From positions 62,001 through 126,000 of the forward strand of contig NZ_JBBDHC010000001.1 of NCBI RefSeq assembly GCF_037203605.1: a stretch of DNA of 64,000 nucleotides, written 5' to 3'. Below are positions 1 to 12,295 of this stretch, one piece after another. Below the pieces are notes generated by a model, which searched no databases, was not told the origin of the DNA, and saw only the letters and a program-made list of their open reading frames with translations. The translations under genes were made by a program, and so were the position numbers. Position 1 is the stretch's first letter, and every line of letters begins with the position of its first letter. Origin of the DNA: Denitratimonas tolerans (GTDB lineage: Bacteria > Pseudomonadota > Gammaproteobacteria > Xanthomonadales > Xanthomonadaceae).

Positions 1-1538
1 CCGCGCCGCTGCACGTCCACCGCGGGCGCTGCCTCAATGCGCTGGGGCGTCCGGCCGAGGCGGCGATGGCGCTCGACGCCGCGCTGGCGCTCGCGCCCGA
101 TCACGTTCCCACGCTGCTGGCGCGGGTGGAACTTGCCGAAGAGCATTACGAAGCGCTCGACATCCTGCCGCTGCTGCGGCGCGCGATCGCGCGCGAGCCG
201 GAAAATGCCGCCGCGCACTTCTTCTTCGCACGCGCCGTGCTCGATGGCGCGGCCGATGCCGACGACGCCGGCGCGGTCGAGGAGGCGCTCGCCAGCCTGG
301 ACCTCAGCATCGCGCTGGATCCGCAGCGCGCCGAAGCCTGGGCCCGCCGCGGCCAGTACCATCACCTGCGCGCACACGATGCCGCGGACGGCCAGGACGT
401 GGTGCACGATGCCCTCGGCATCGGCTACGGCCGCAGCGCGCTGGAACAGGCCCTTTCCGACACCACCCGTGCGGCAAGCCTGACGGCCGACAACCAGTAT
501 GACCGCCTCTGCGCGCGGATCGCCGCCCTGCTCGGCCGGCACGAACTGGCCACCCACCACATGGACCGCGTGCTCGAACGCATTGCGGCCGATGCGCCGG
601 CGCGCGCCTTCGTCGAGGAGGAACGCGCACGCTACGCCAGGGGCAAGGAAGGCGAACGCGAAGAGCTGGCCGAAATCCTCGAGCGCGCGGGTGACACCGA
701 AGACGTGGAACGCAGCCCCGTGGAAGACGCGAGCTACGCCCTGACCCACGCCACCGCGGAACTGGTGCGCCAGGGCGTCGACCTGCAGAACGCGCTGGAG
801 GCGATGGCGGGAGACGAATCGCCGGAAGACCTGCAGGCAACCCAGATCGCTTTCAGTCTCTACAGCGTGGCGCACGAGGCCGATCCTGAGCTGGCCGAAG
901 TCGAACCCACGGAATTCCCCGCGTTCCAGCGCAGGCACGCTGCGGCCTGCGAGCGGGCGCTGGCACCGCTCGGATACACGCTTCTGGCCTATGCCGAGGC
1001 GCGCGGCATCAGCGCGCAGCAGGGCCGGCGCACCCTGCTCGGCCTCTTCACCCACCCCGATTACGGCAGCGCCGCATCCTTCGCGCTCAAGCCCAAGTGG
1101 CCGGGGTTCATCGGCTTCCTCCTGCTGCTCCTGAGCGGTCAGTGGAAGACCGCGCGGATGCTCGAATGCGCCACCCGCTTCGACGACGACCTCCACATGC
1201 ACAGCCGCGCCGCCGGACCGGACCCGTTCGAGACCGACGGCATCCGCAACTTTTCCTTCGAGAAGCTGCCGCCGAAATCCGCGCCGCGCGAAGTGGCCGA
1301 GCGCCACATCGAGCGCGTGCTCGAACGCATCGGCGAAGGTCACGACGTGGTACCCGAGCGTTGCATTGAAGACATCGAAGCGGGCTGGCGCGCGACCAGC
1401 GCGCTGAAGCGCGAGTATCGCCAGAGCATCGGCTACGCCACCGACGGGGAGCTGCGCGCGCTCCTGGGCAGGCACTACGACGCGCTGGCCGGGCGGGTGC
1501 GCGACCGGCTGCGCCTGCTGGCCGGGTCCGGCGGCTGA
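1..1538 (+). CDS. Tetratricopeptide-repeat protein, 5' end outside the window
   Basis: The frame is open from the window's first bases and the residues before the first ATG at 66 already read as TPR-like helices (APLHVHRGRCLNALGRP), so the gene almost certainly begins upstream. The N-terminal half has helix-turn-helix pairs typical of TPRs (residues like ALDAALALAPDH and LDLSIALDPQRAEAWARRG). A short hydrophobic stretch (GFIGFLLLLLSG) lies in the C-terminal half, followed by a charged region without a family I recognise. It ends in TGA at 1536-1538. TPR proteins are usually scaffolds; no catalytic motif is visible, and the partner is unknown. The next gene follows on the same strand after 93 bases. 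Confidence 0.75.
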   Translation, partial: APLHVHRGRCLNALGRPAEAAMALDAALALAPDHVPTLLARVELAEEHYEALDILPLLRRAIAREPENAAAHFFFARAVLDGAADADDAGAVEEALASLDLSIALDPQRAEAWARRGQYHHLRAHDAADGQDVVHDALGIGYGRSALEQALSDTTRAASLTADNQYDRLCARIAALLGRHELATHHMDRVLERIAADAPARAFVEEERARYARGKEGEREELAEILERAGDTEDVERSPVEDASYALTHATAELVRQGVDLQNALEAMAGDESPEDLQATQIAFSLYSVAHEADPELAEVEPTEFPAFQRRHAAACERALAPLGYTLLAYAEARGISAQQGRRTLLGLFTHPDYGSAASFALKPKWPGFIGFLLLLLSGQWKTARMLECATRFDDDLHMHSRAAGPDPFETDGIRNFSFEKLPPKSAPREVAERHIERVLERIGEGHDVVPERCIEDIEAGWRATSALKREYRQSIGYATDGELRALLGRHYDALAGRVRDRLRLLAGSGG

Positions 1539-1597
1539 TTCCGCCCGGGGCGCGGGCCTTGCCCCAAAGGACAACTGCCGCCGCCGGGACGCGGCAC

Positions 1598-1603
1598 TAG
1601 AAT
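1598..1603 (+). promoter_or_regulatory. Possible -10 element before acetoacetyl-CoA synthetase
   Basis: TAGAAT matches the sigma-70 -10 consensus at 5 of 6 positions and lies about 30 bases before the chosen ATG at 1632. No convincing -35 is visible. It overlaps an upstream in-frame ATG at 1602, which argues that this ATG is not the start. Confidence 0.35.
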
Positions 1604-1631
1604 GCGGGCAGGTCATTCATCGGTCCGCGTC

Positions 1632-3587
<1,956 letters not shown>

Positions 3588-3664
3588 GGCTCGCGGACGA
3601 TTTCTTTTAGCAAGCGACTCAGGCGATACGGCTTCTGTCGCTTCTTGATTGGGCGTGGCCGCAA

Positions 3665-3726
3665 GGTTTCGACCGCCTCAGCGGCGGCCGAATTACTTCT
3701 CTTTGCGTCGCCAAAGAGAAGTAACC
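3665..3726 (+). repeat. Left arm of the 62-bp inverted repeat
   Basis: It begins GGTTTCGACCGCCTCAGCG and ends AAGTAACC. The reverse complement of 4121-4182 starts GGTTTCGTCCGCCTCGGCG and ends AAGGTAACC, matching along its whole length with only a few substitutions. Confidence 0.8.
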
Positions 3727-3794
3727 AAGAGAAAGGCGACCCCAGCGGCCCGCCCGGAAGATGAAGCCTTCCGGGTACGTGAGCCGGTGCCGGG

Positions 3795-3829
3795 GTTTCC
3801 CGATGGCACATCCTGTGCCGCCGGGAAAC
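3795..3829. repeat. Strong hairpin inside the repeat block
   Basis: GTTTCCCG pairs perfectly with CGGGAAAC, and inner GGCACA with TGTGCC, giving a long stem. There is no T-tract, so a terminator role is not indicated. Confidence 0.6.
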
Positions 3830-3831
3830 GC

Positions 3832-3849
3832 GCGGGCATCGATGCCCGC
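3832..3849. repeat. 18-bp perfect palindrome inside the repeat block
   Basis: GCGGGCATCGATGCCCGC is its own reverse complement and lies 2 bases after the preceding hairpin. Confidence 0.7.
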
Positions 3850-4120
3850 GCCCCTGCGGGCTGATCCGGCACCACCTCACCGGGCCACATGGGGACCCCA
3901 AGAGCAGGAGCGTGCGGTCATCTCGCTGCCTGCCGGCCTTCGCTCTTGATCTACCGGGCCCCCTTGAACCGCGCCAAGTAGCGCAGGCGGCCGGCGGGGA
4001 TAGGCGCGATTGTTCGAGGCCATGGATGGCCGAGTTCGCGCCGGCCGACGGGTGCCGAGCAACGCAGGGCACGACGCCTGCGCAGCAGGCGGCGCGCGGT
4101 GCCGGGGTGTCGTTTCTTTG

Positions 4121-4182
4121 GGTTACCTTTCTTTGGACAAGCAAAGAAAGGTAACTCGGCCGCCGCCGAGGCGGACGAAACC
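4121..4182 (-). repeat. Right arm of the 62-bp inverted repeat
   Basis: This is the reverse-complement partner of 3665-3726. It contains GGTTACCTTTCTTTG then CAAAGAAAGGTAAC, itself an inverted repeat, followed by CGGCCGCCGCCGAGGCGG. Confidence 0.8.
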
Positions 4183-4268
4183 CTGCGAAAACATCCAAAC
4201 CAGAAGCAAAAGAAGCCGCACGCGCCACGCGCCACGCGCCCATGAAAACACGGACCAGACGCGCGCGT

Positions 4269-5525
4269 TCACCCCTCCGCCGCGCGAACCAGCTCCACCG
4301 GCTGCCGCTCACAGCGCGCCAGCGCCGTCTCGATGCGCGCGAACACCTCGCGGATCTGCTCGGGCTGCGGCAGCAGCGTCACGCGGAAATGATTGCGGTA
4401 GGGCACGTTGAAGCTCGTGCCCGGCACGATCAGCACGCCCTCGTGGGTGAGGAGATCGAGCGCGAAGCGGTGGTCGTCGAACTCCGCAAAGCCGGTCGTG
4501 TCGATGCCGGGAAAGGCGTACAGCGCGCCCTGCGGTGCGTGCAGATGCAGGCGCGAACTGGCCTCGCAGGCCTCGATCACGGCGCGGCGCGCCTCGTACA
4601 GGCGGCCACCCGGCGCGGTGAGCGCGCTGATCGTGTCCGGCCCGGTGAGCGCGGCCAGTGCGGCCCACTGCGCCGGCACGTTGGCGCACAGGCGCAGCGC
4701 GCCGAGGAGATCGAGCGCGTGGTGGTAGTCGCCGCTGCGGATCGGATCGCCCGAAAGCACCGCCCAGCCGGCGCGATAGCCGCAGGCGCGATGCACCTTG
4801 GACAGTCCGCCGAAGGTGAGGCACGGCGCATCGCCCGCCAGCGGTGCCAGCGGCACGTACTGCGCGTCGTCGTAGACGATCTCGTCGTAGATCTCGTCCA
4901 CCATCAGCAGCAGACGATGACGCTCCGCAATGTCGGCCAGCCGCTGCAGGGTTTCACGCGAGTACACCGCGCCGGACGGATTGTTCGGATTGATCAGCAC
5001 CAGGGCACGGGTGCGCGGGGTGATGAGCGATTCGACCTGCTCCGGATCGGGCTGGAAGCCGTTTTCGGGCCGGCAGTCGTAATAGACCGGCACGCCATCG
5101 TTGAGGATCGTGGCCGCGCTCCAGAGCGGGTAGTCGGGGCTGGGCAGCAGCACCTCGTCGCCGGGATTGAGCAGGGCGCGCAGCGACATGTCGATCAGCT
5201 CGGAAACGCCGTTGCCCATGAACACGTGCGCCGGCGTCACTCCGCGTGCGCCGCGCGCCGCGTGCCTGGCGGCGATGACCTCGCGCAGTTCCGGCAGGCC
5301 CTGCTGGTGGCAGTAGGGATCGCTCTCGGCGACGTGTTCGGCGATGGCCTGTTGCAGGTGCTCGGGCGCGCGGAAGCCGAATGCGCCAGGGTTGCCGATG
5401 TTGAGCTTGATGAGCCTGCGCCCCTGCGCCTCCATGTCACGCGCTCGCCGCGCCAGTTCGCCGCGAATCTCGTAGCGGACCTGGGACAGGCGTTGGCGGG
5501 TGGCGATGGTGCGGGAGCTGGACAT
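4269..5525 (-). CDS. alaA: Glutamate-pyruvate aminotransferase AlaA
   Basis: A fold-type I PLP aminotransferase of 418 residues (E. coli AlaA is 405) that should make alanine from pyruvate and glutamate. Family signatures are LNIGNPGAFGFRAPEH near the N terminus, VFMGNGVSEL, the NPNNPSGAVYS cofactor loop, VDEIYDEIVYD, and FGGLSKVHRACGYRAGW with the Schiff-base lysine at about residue 243, followed by LRLCANVPAQWA as in AlaA. The start at 5525 (MSSSRTIATRQRLSQVRYEI) matches the family N terminus; no clear ribosome binding site is visible. It diverges from the DUF924 gene across 203 bp; a -10-like TAGTCT sits upstream without a convincing -35. Confidence 0.92.
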   Translation of the reverse strand: MSSSRTIATRQRLSQVRYEIRGELARRARDMEAQGRRLIKLNIGNPGAFGFRAPEHLQQAIAEHVAESDPYCHQQGLPELREVIAARHAARGARGVTPAHVFMGNGVSELIDMSLRALLNPGDEVLLPSPDYPLWSAATILNDGVPVYYDCRPENGFQPDPEQVESLITPRTRALVLINPNNPSGAVYSRETLQRLADIAERHRLLLMVDEIYDEIVYDDAQYVPLAPLAGDAPCLTFGGLSKVHRACGYRAGWAVLSGDPIRSGDYHHALDLLGALRLCANVPAQWAALAALTGPDTISALTAPGGRLYEARRAVIEACEASSRLHLHAPQGALYAFPGIDTTGFAEFDDHRFALDLLTHEGVLIVPGTSFNVPYRNHFRVTLLPQPEQIREVFARIETALARCERQPVELVRAAEG

Positions 5526-5728
5526 GGCTGGGCCGGAAGCAGAGGAAAGAAGGGACGCGACGCCTCCAGACTAGCGAAGAAGCGCGCGGGATTCCGGGCA
5601 ATCCGCGGGCGTTTCGGCGCTTTCACGGGGCCGTGGGGCGGACAATATCGCGCGCCATGACGCATCGCAACAAAAGCGTCCGTCGGCACACTCGGCTACC
5701 CTGCCCGCATTCATGCCGGAGAGGTTCC

Positions 5729-6274
5729 ATGCCCACCCTGCCCACGCCGAAGGCGGTCGTTGATTTCTGGCGCGAGGCCGGCCCGGAGGGCTGGTTCGGT
5801 CGTCGAACGGCCTTCGACGACCGCTTCCGGGAACGCTTCCTGGCCGCCCACATGGCGGCGGCGCGGCGCGAGCTGGACGACTGGATGGACAGCGCCGAGG
5901 GCGCGCTGGCGCTGATGGTGCTGCTCGACCAGTTCCCGCGAAACTGCTTTCGCGGCACCGCGCACATGTTCGCCACCGACGCGCTGGCGCTGAGCCTGGC
6001 GCGCACGGCGCTTGCGCGCGGCTACGACCGGGAAACCGAAGCCGCGCTGCGCCTCTTCCTGTATCTGCCCTTCGAGCACAGCGAGGTGCTGGAAAACCAG
6101 CACCGCGCGGTCGAACTGTGCACGCCGCTGGGCGCACCGTTCGACCAACACGCGCGCGTCCATCGGGACGTGATCGAACGCTTCGGCCGCTTTCCGCACC
6201 GCAACGCCGCCTTTGGCCGCGAGACCACGGCCGAGGAGCAGGCGTTCCTGGATGCGGGCGGGTTCGCGGGTTGA
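5729..6274 (+). CDS. DUF924 family protein
   Basis: A 181-residue all-helical protein of the DUF924 family. Diagnostic stretches are VVDFWREAGPEGWFGR, LLDQFPRNCFRG, FLYLPFEHSEVLENQ and RFGRFPHRNA. The family's biochemical role is not established. ATG 5729 was chosen because it has GGAGAGG about 5 bases upstream and matches the family start; an in-frame ATG at 5633 lacks a binding site. The gene converges on tkt with only 9 bases between the stop codons. Confidence 0.88.
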   Translation: MPTLPTPKAVVDFWREAGPEGWFGRRTAFDDRFRERFLAAHMAAARRELDDWMDSAEGALALMVLLDQFPRNCFRGTAHMFATDALALSLARTALARGYDRETEAALRLFLYLPFEHSEVLENQHRAVELCTPLGAPFDQHARVHRDVIERFGRFPHRNAAFGRETTAEEQAFLDAGGFAG

Positions 6275-6283
6275 CGCGAAGGC

Positions 6284-8284
<2,001 letters not shown>

Positions 8285-8404
8285 GTCGGGCATTACCTGG
8301 GGGATGAGAGAAAGTCGCGGGCGCGGCGCGCCGGGTGCGCATTGTCCCACCGCCGATTCGCGTTGTCGCGCCGCAAGCTGCGCGCGCCGCCGCCGCGCGA
8401 GGGC

Positions 8405-9217
8405 CTATTCCACCCCGAAATGCCGCTGCAGGCGGTCGGCCAGCGCGGCGGCCGTGAGCTCTCCGACGTGGAGATCGCGCAGCACGCCGCGGCTGTCGTA
8501 GAACAGCGTGGTCGGCAGCACGCGGGCACCGGTGGCCTGCATGGTGCCGGATTCGGAATCGAGCAGGACATCGGGCGTTTCCAGCCCGCTGCGGCGCAGG
8601 TAGTCCTCCACGAGCTCCGGCGGATCGCCCTGATTCACCAGCAGGAAGCGCACCTGCGGCCAGCGCGTGCCGGCGCTGGCGAACATCGGCATCTCGCGCC
8701 GGCACGGTGGGCACCAGGTGGCCCAGAGGTTGATCACGATCGGCCGCGGATCGGCGTCTGGGATGCGCACCAAAGCGCCGTCGCGCGCGTGCAGCGACAG
8801 CGCCGGCAGCGGAATCGAATCGCGCTGGTGCGCATCGAGCGCGGAAGCCGCCATCCACCAGCCCGCCGTGCCGATGAGCAGGCCCGCGATGACCGGACCA
8901 CGCAGCGCCGGCGCGCGGCGGCTGCGCCACCAGGCCGTCGCCAGCGCCACCGGCAGCCCGCTCCACCAGGCAAAGCCGCCGTCACCGATGGCGATGATCG
9001 ACGCCGGCGCGGCGGCATACTCGGGCCACCAGCGCAGCACGTAGCCCAGCCTGGCGGCGAGCAGGCCCGCCAGCACGGCGTCCAGCAGCGGCCCGCCGGT
9101 ACCCGCATCTTCGGCCAGCGCACGGCGGCGCGACAGGAGGTTGGCCGCGATCCAGGCCAGCAGCACGGCGGCGGCGGCGATGGCAACCCGCAGCGAGAAC
9201 GGCCCGAACGAGGTCAT
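8405..9217 (-). CDS. Membrane-anchored TlpA-like thioredoxin with an LGT-like N-terminal membrane domain
   Basis: A 270-residue protein in two parts. Residues 1-125 are hydrophobic with about four membrane segments; the opening FGPFSLRVAIAAAAVLLAW and the GYVLRWWPEY region resemble the N terminus of prolipoprotein diacylglyceryl transferase, but only as a fragment. Residues 135-270 form a periplasmic thioredoxin/TlpA domain with the redox motif WCPPC (Cys169 and Cys172) and the cis-proline stretch VLPTTLFYD. It should act as a thiol:disulfide reductase at the membrane. It starts 21 bases after the upstream symporter gene ends, suggesting co-transcription. The fold is clear; the substrate is not. 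Confidence 0.82.
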   Translation of the reverse strand: MTSFGPFSLRVAIAAAAVLLAWIAANLLSRRRALAEDAGTGGPLLDAVLAGLLAARLGYVLRWWPEYAAAPASIIAIGDGGFAWWSGLPVALATAWWRSRRAPALRGPVIAGLLIGTAGWWMAASALDAHQRDSIPLPALSLHARDGALVRIPDADPRPIVINLWATWCPPCRREMPMFASAGTRWPQVRFLLVNQGDPPELVEDYLRRSGLETPDVLLDSESGTMQATGARVLPTTLFYDSRGVLRDLHVGELTAAALADRLQRHFGVE

Positions 9218-9238
9218 GCGCGCACCCGGCCCAAAGCC

Positions 9239-10546
9239 TCAGGCAAGACGATTGCCGTCCATGTCGACATGGATCGGCTCCTCGTCACTCTCCCCGCGCG
9301 ACACCACCACCGCGGCGACCAGGTCACCGCTGACGTTGAGCGTGGTGCGGCACATGTCGAGGAACCGGTCCACGCCCAGGATGATGCCGATGCCCTCCGG
9401 CGGCACGCCCACCATGCCGCAGATCATCGCGATCACCGGCAGCGAACCGGCGGGAACGCCGGCGGTGCCGATGCCGCCCAGGATGCACACCAGCATCACC
9501 ACGAACTGCTGGGTGAGGCTCAGGTCCACGCCGAAGAACTGCGCGAGGAACAGCACCGTGACGCCTTCGAACAGCGCGGTGCCGTTCTGGTTGGCGGTGG
9601 CTCCGATGGTCAGCACGAAGCGCGACACCTTGCGCGGCAGCTTCAGCTCTTCCTCGGCCACCTTGAGCGCGGTGGGCAGGGTGGCGTTGCTGGAAGCGGT
9701 GGAGAAGGCCATCACCATGGCCTCCTGGATGCTGCGGAAGAACACGCGCGGCGACATGCCGCCGGCCACGCGCAGCACCAGCGGGTAGACCACGAACTGG
9801 TGGATCGCCAGCGCGCCCACCACCACCGCCACATACGCGCCCAGGCGGATCAGAAGCTCCCAGCCGAACAGCGCGGCGAGGTTGAACACCAGGCAGGCGA
9901 CGGCCCAGGGCGCGAAGCGGATGACCAGATTGATCAGGGTCATCGCGATGTCGAACAGCCCTTGGACCACGCCCTTGACCCGCGCCGCGCCGGGCGTGTT
10001 GGTGAGCACCAGGCCGATGCCGAACATCAGTGCGAAGAACATCACCGCCAGGATGTCGTTGGATGCCGCCGCGCGAAACACGTTGTCCGGTACGATCTGC
10101 ACCAGGAGCTGCATGCCGGTGCCGCTGGTCCGGGCGCTGTCCACGATGCCCTGGGCACGCCCCGCGCCCTCTTCCAGCAGGCGATTGGCCAGCTCCGGAT
10201 CGACCCCGCCGCCCGGATTGAACACGTTGACCATGATCATGCCCAGCGCCACGGCGATGGACGACACGATCACGGTGTAGACCAGCGCCTTCCAGCCCAC
10301 GCGCCCGAGCGAACGGATGTCGCCCATTTCCGCCACGCCCATCACCAGCGCCGAGAACAGCAGCGGGATCACCAGCATGAAAAGCAGCCGCAGGAAGATC
10401 TGTCCGACCGGCTGGGTGACGTAGGTCGTCAGCAGCTGGAGCCACTGCGTGTCAGCGGCAAAAAAGTGGACGATGAGGCCACCGAAGAGGCCCACGGCGA
10501 AACCGATCGCCATCTGGGTGTGGAGCGGAAGCTTCTTGCGTGCCAT
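9239..10546 (-). CDS. Dicarboxylate/amino acid:cation symporter (SDF/DAACS family)
   Basis: A 435-residue inner-membrane secondary transporter of the GltP/DctA family, taking up acidic amino acids or C4-dicarboxylates with Na+ or H+. Visible landmarks are the serine-rich hairpin FSTASSNATLPTAL, the TM7 motif TIGATANQNGTALFEG, the second hairpin GIGTAGVPAGSLP and the TM8 ligand-binding stretch VDRFLDMCRTTLNVSGD. The exact substrate cannot be read from these. It lies 72 bases downstream of batD in the same direction and just ahead of the TlpA-like gene. Confidence 0.92.
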   Translation of the reverse strand: MARKKLPLHTQMAIGFAVGLFGGLIVHFFAADTQWLQLLTTYVTQPVGQIFLRLLFMLVIPLLFSALVMGVAEMGDIRSLGRVGWKALVYTVIVSSIAVALGMIMVNVFNPGGGVDPELANRLLEEGAGRAQGIVDSARTSGTGMQLLVQIVPDNVFRAAASNDILAVMFFALMFGIGLVLTNTPGAARVKGVVQGLFDIAMTLINLVIRFAPWAVACLVFNLAALFGWELLIRLGAYVAVVVGALAIHQFVVYPLVLRVAGGMSPRVFFRSIQEAMVMAFSTASSNATLPTALKVAEEELKLPRKVSRFVLTIGATANQNGTALFEGVTVLFLAQFFGVDLSLTQQFVVMLVCILGGIGTAGVPAGSLPVIAMICGMVGVPPEGIGIILGVDRFLDMCRTTLNVSGDLVAAVVVSRGESDEEPIHVDMDGNRLA

Positions 10547-10618
10547 GCGCGAGGGTTCGGAACGGAAAGGGACCGATGGTACACCAGCGCGTTTTCCCTC
10601 CCGCCGTGCGCCGCGGGA

Positions 10619-12295
10619 TCAGCGCGGCGGATAGAGCGGCGGCAGCGCGCCTTCGTCGGTGGCCATCGCGTTCGCCGCAGCGCGCAGCTCCGGCGAACGC
10701 GCAAAGGCCGCGCGCAGGCGGCCGACCATGCCGTCCTTTCCGTCGCCGCGATACAGCGCCCGATCCAGCGCCAGCACCGCCTCGCGCTGCTCGCCGTCAG
10801 CCAGGCGCGCGGCGAGGGACTCCAGATCGCGCGTTCCCGGCGCGATACGCAGCAGGGCGCGGCGCGCGCCAGCAAGATCATCACGGGCCAGCGCATGCGC
10901 CAGCTCCGGCCGCCACGAGGCCGACGCGCGCGACGTCGCAGCCGGCGCACTGCGGCCACGCTCGCGGCGCGCCTGCAACCACCACAGCAGCAGGGTCAAG
11001 GCCCAGGCCAGTGCGAAGAAAACCGCCAGCACCTGCCACAGCCGCATGAGATCGGGCCGCAGCGGATTGCTGGCGGCATGCGGAACGCCGGCCGCCGCCT
11101 CCGGTGCCGACGGCCTCTGCGGCGATGCGACGGGCGCAGGCAGCACCTCGACGCTGCGCGCGGGCAGGATGTTGCGCTGCGCGCGATCATCGCCGACGTT
11201 CCACCAGGCGATGCTGCGCTCGGGCAGCTCCAGCCGCCCCGCGCGCAGCGGCACGATGGCGAACTTGCGGCTGCGCACGCCGACCCGCTTGCCGTCGACC
11301 TCGCGCGTCTCGCGGGTCTCCTGATCGGGGTACACCTCGGCCCCGACGATCGCGGGCAGGGTCAGTTCGGGCAGCTGTTCGCTCGACAGGCCCTCGGCCT
11401 CCAGCGTCAGGGTCAATTCCAGCGCGTCGCCCACGCGCGCCTCCCGCGGCAGGCGCGACGCCGTATCGCTGAAGCGCAGCGCGCTCGCCGGCAGCCAGGG
11501 CGAGGGGGCGGCACTCGGCGCGGGACGCACATTGAGCGTGACCACCTCGCTGCCGACGCTGACCGGCGTGCCCTGGCTGAAGAAGCCGCCGGCCTGGCCG
11601 CCGCGCGCGAGCCGCCCGCGGAAGGTGATGCCGGCCACGCTGAGCGTGCCGCTGCGCTCGGGCGTCAGCGCATAGCGCCGCTCCACCACGTTGTAGGCGC
11701 GGCCCTGGACACCGCGCGTGTACTGCGCGTCCTGGCCAATGCGCTGCACCTGCAGTCCGTCGCCGGAAGGATCGGAGAGATCGCCACTTTGCAGCGCCAC
11801 CGCGTAGAAGAGCCGCACCGTGTAGCCCACCTGCTGCTGCACGTAAGGTGCCGGCGTGTCGACCTCCACCTCCAGGAAAACGTCGTCGCCATCGGCCGCC
11901 GAGCCGCGCGCCATGGGGCGCACGGTAAGCTGGAGCGGAGCGGTCCGCTCGCCGCCGACGGGAATCGCGGGCAGATCGATGACGCCTTCGCGCAGCGGCT
12001 CCAGCGCAACCGCCCACAGATTGGTGCGCGCCATCGCGCCATTGATGAGCTGGATCTGGGTATTGCTGGACCGGCTGGTGATCCGGAAATCCTTTTCCAG
12101 CACGGAAAAGTCCGGCTCGCCGGTGCTGCCGCTCTCGACATTGAGCGTGACCGTTTCGCCCATGCTGACCGCGCTGCGATCGAGCCAGGCGCGCACCTCG
12201 GCACGCACGCCCTGGGCGCACAGCGCGGTCGCGAACAGCAGCAGCGTCGCCAGCAGCCGCGGCAGCACCGCAGGAACAGGCGTTTCACGAATCAT
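10619..12295 (-). CDS. batD: BatD-family protein
   Basis: A 558-residue exported membrane protein closing the Bat operon. An N-terminal signal sequence ends near CAQGVRAEVRAWLDR, followed by repeated Ig-like beta domains typical of BatD (SVSMGETVTLNVE, DALELTLTLEAEGLSSEQLP). A single membrane segment (LWQVLAVFFALAWALTLLLWWL) lies near residue 430, with a cytoplasmic helical tail. Bat proteins were named for aerotolerance in Bacteroides; their mechanism is unsettled, but they accompany MoxR ATPases. Its ATG overlaps the stop of the batBC fusion by 4 bases (ATGA), so the two are translationally coupled. Confidence 0.87.
   Translation of the reverse strand: MIRETPVPAVLPRLLATLLLFATALCAQGVRAEVRAWLDRSAVSMGETVTLNVESGSTGEPDFSVLEKDFRITSRSSNTQIQLINGAMARTNLWAVALEPLREGVIDLPAIPVGGERTAPLQLTVRPMARGSAADGDDVFLEVEVDTPAPYVQQQVGYTVRLFYAVALQSGDLSDPSGDGLQVQRIGQDAQYTRGVQGRAYNVVERRYALTPERSGTLSVAGITFRGRLARGGQAGGFFSQGTPVSVGSEVVTLNVRPAPSAAPSPWLPASALRFSDTASRLPREARVGDALELTLTLEAEGLSSEQLPELTLPAIVGAEVYPDQETRETREVDGKRVGVRSRKFAIVPLRAGRLELPERSIAWWNVGDDRAQRNILPARSVEVLPAPVASPQRPSAPEAAAGVPHAASNPLRPDLMRLWQVLAVFFALAWALTLLLWWLQARRERGRSAPAATSRASASWRPELAHALARDDLAGARRALLRIAPGTRDLESLAARLADGEQREAVLALDRALYRGDGKDGMVGRLRAAFARSPELRAAANAMATDEGALPPLYPPR

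Larger units (their letters stand above)
3588..4268. repeat. Gene-free block of nested inverted repeats (composite repeat element)
   Basis: No convincing gene lies in these 681 bases. Two 62-bp arms (3665-3726 and 4121-4182) are imperfect reverse complements of each other about 394 bp apart. Each arm also contains its own small inverted repeat (CTTCTCTTTG...CAAAGAGAAG on the left, CCTTTCTTTG...CAAAGAAAGG on the right). Between them are further strong hairpins at 3795-3829 and 3832-3849. Short open frames running through it have no ribosome binding site or recognisable protein family and look like translated repeat. Similar blocks recur between genes in many Xanthomonadales genomes (general knowledge). 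It separates the convergent AACS and alaA genes. Confidence 0.75.

Noticed and set aside
3649..4411. Several short frames in the 3.6-4.3 kb repeat block
   Set aside because: They translate palindromic repeat sequence, lack ribosome binding sites and match no family; databases contain many such spurious entries.
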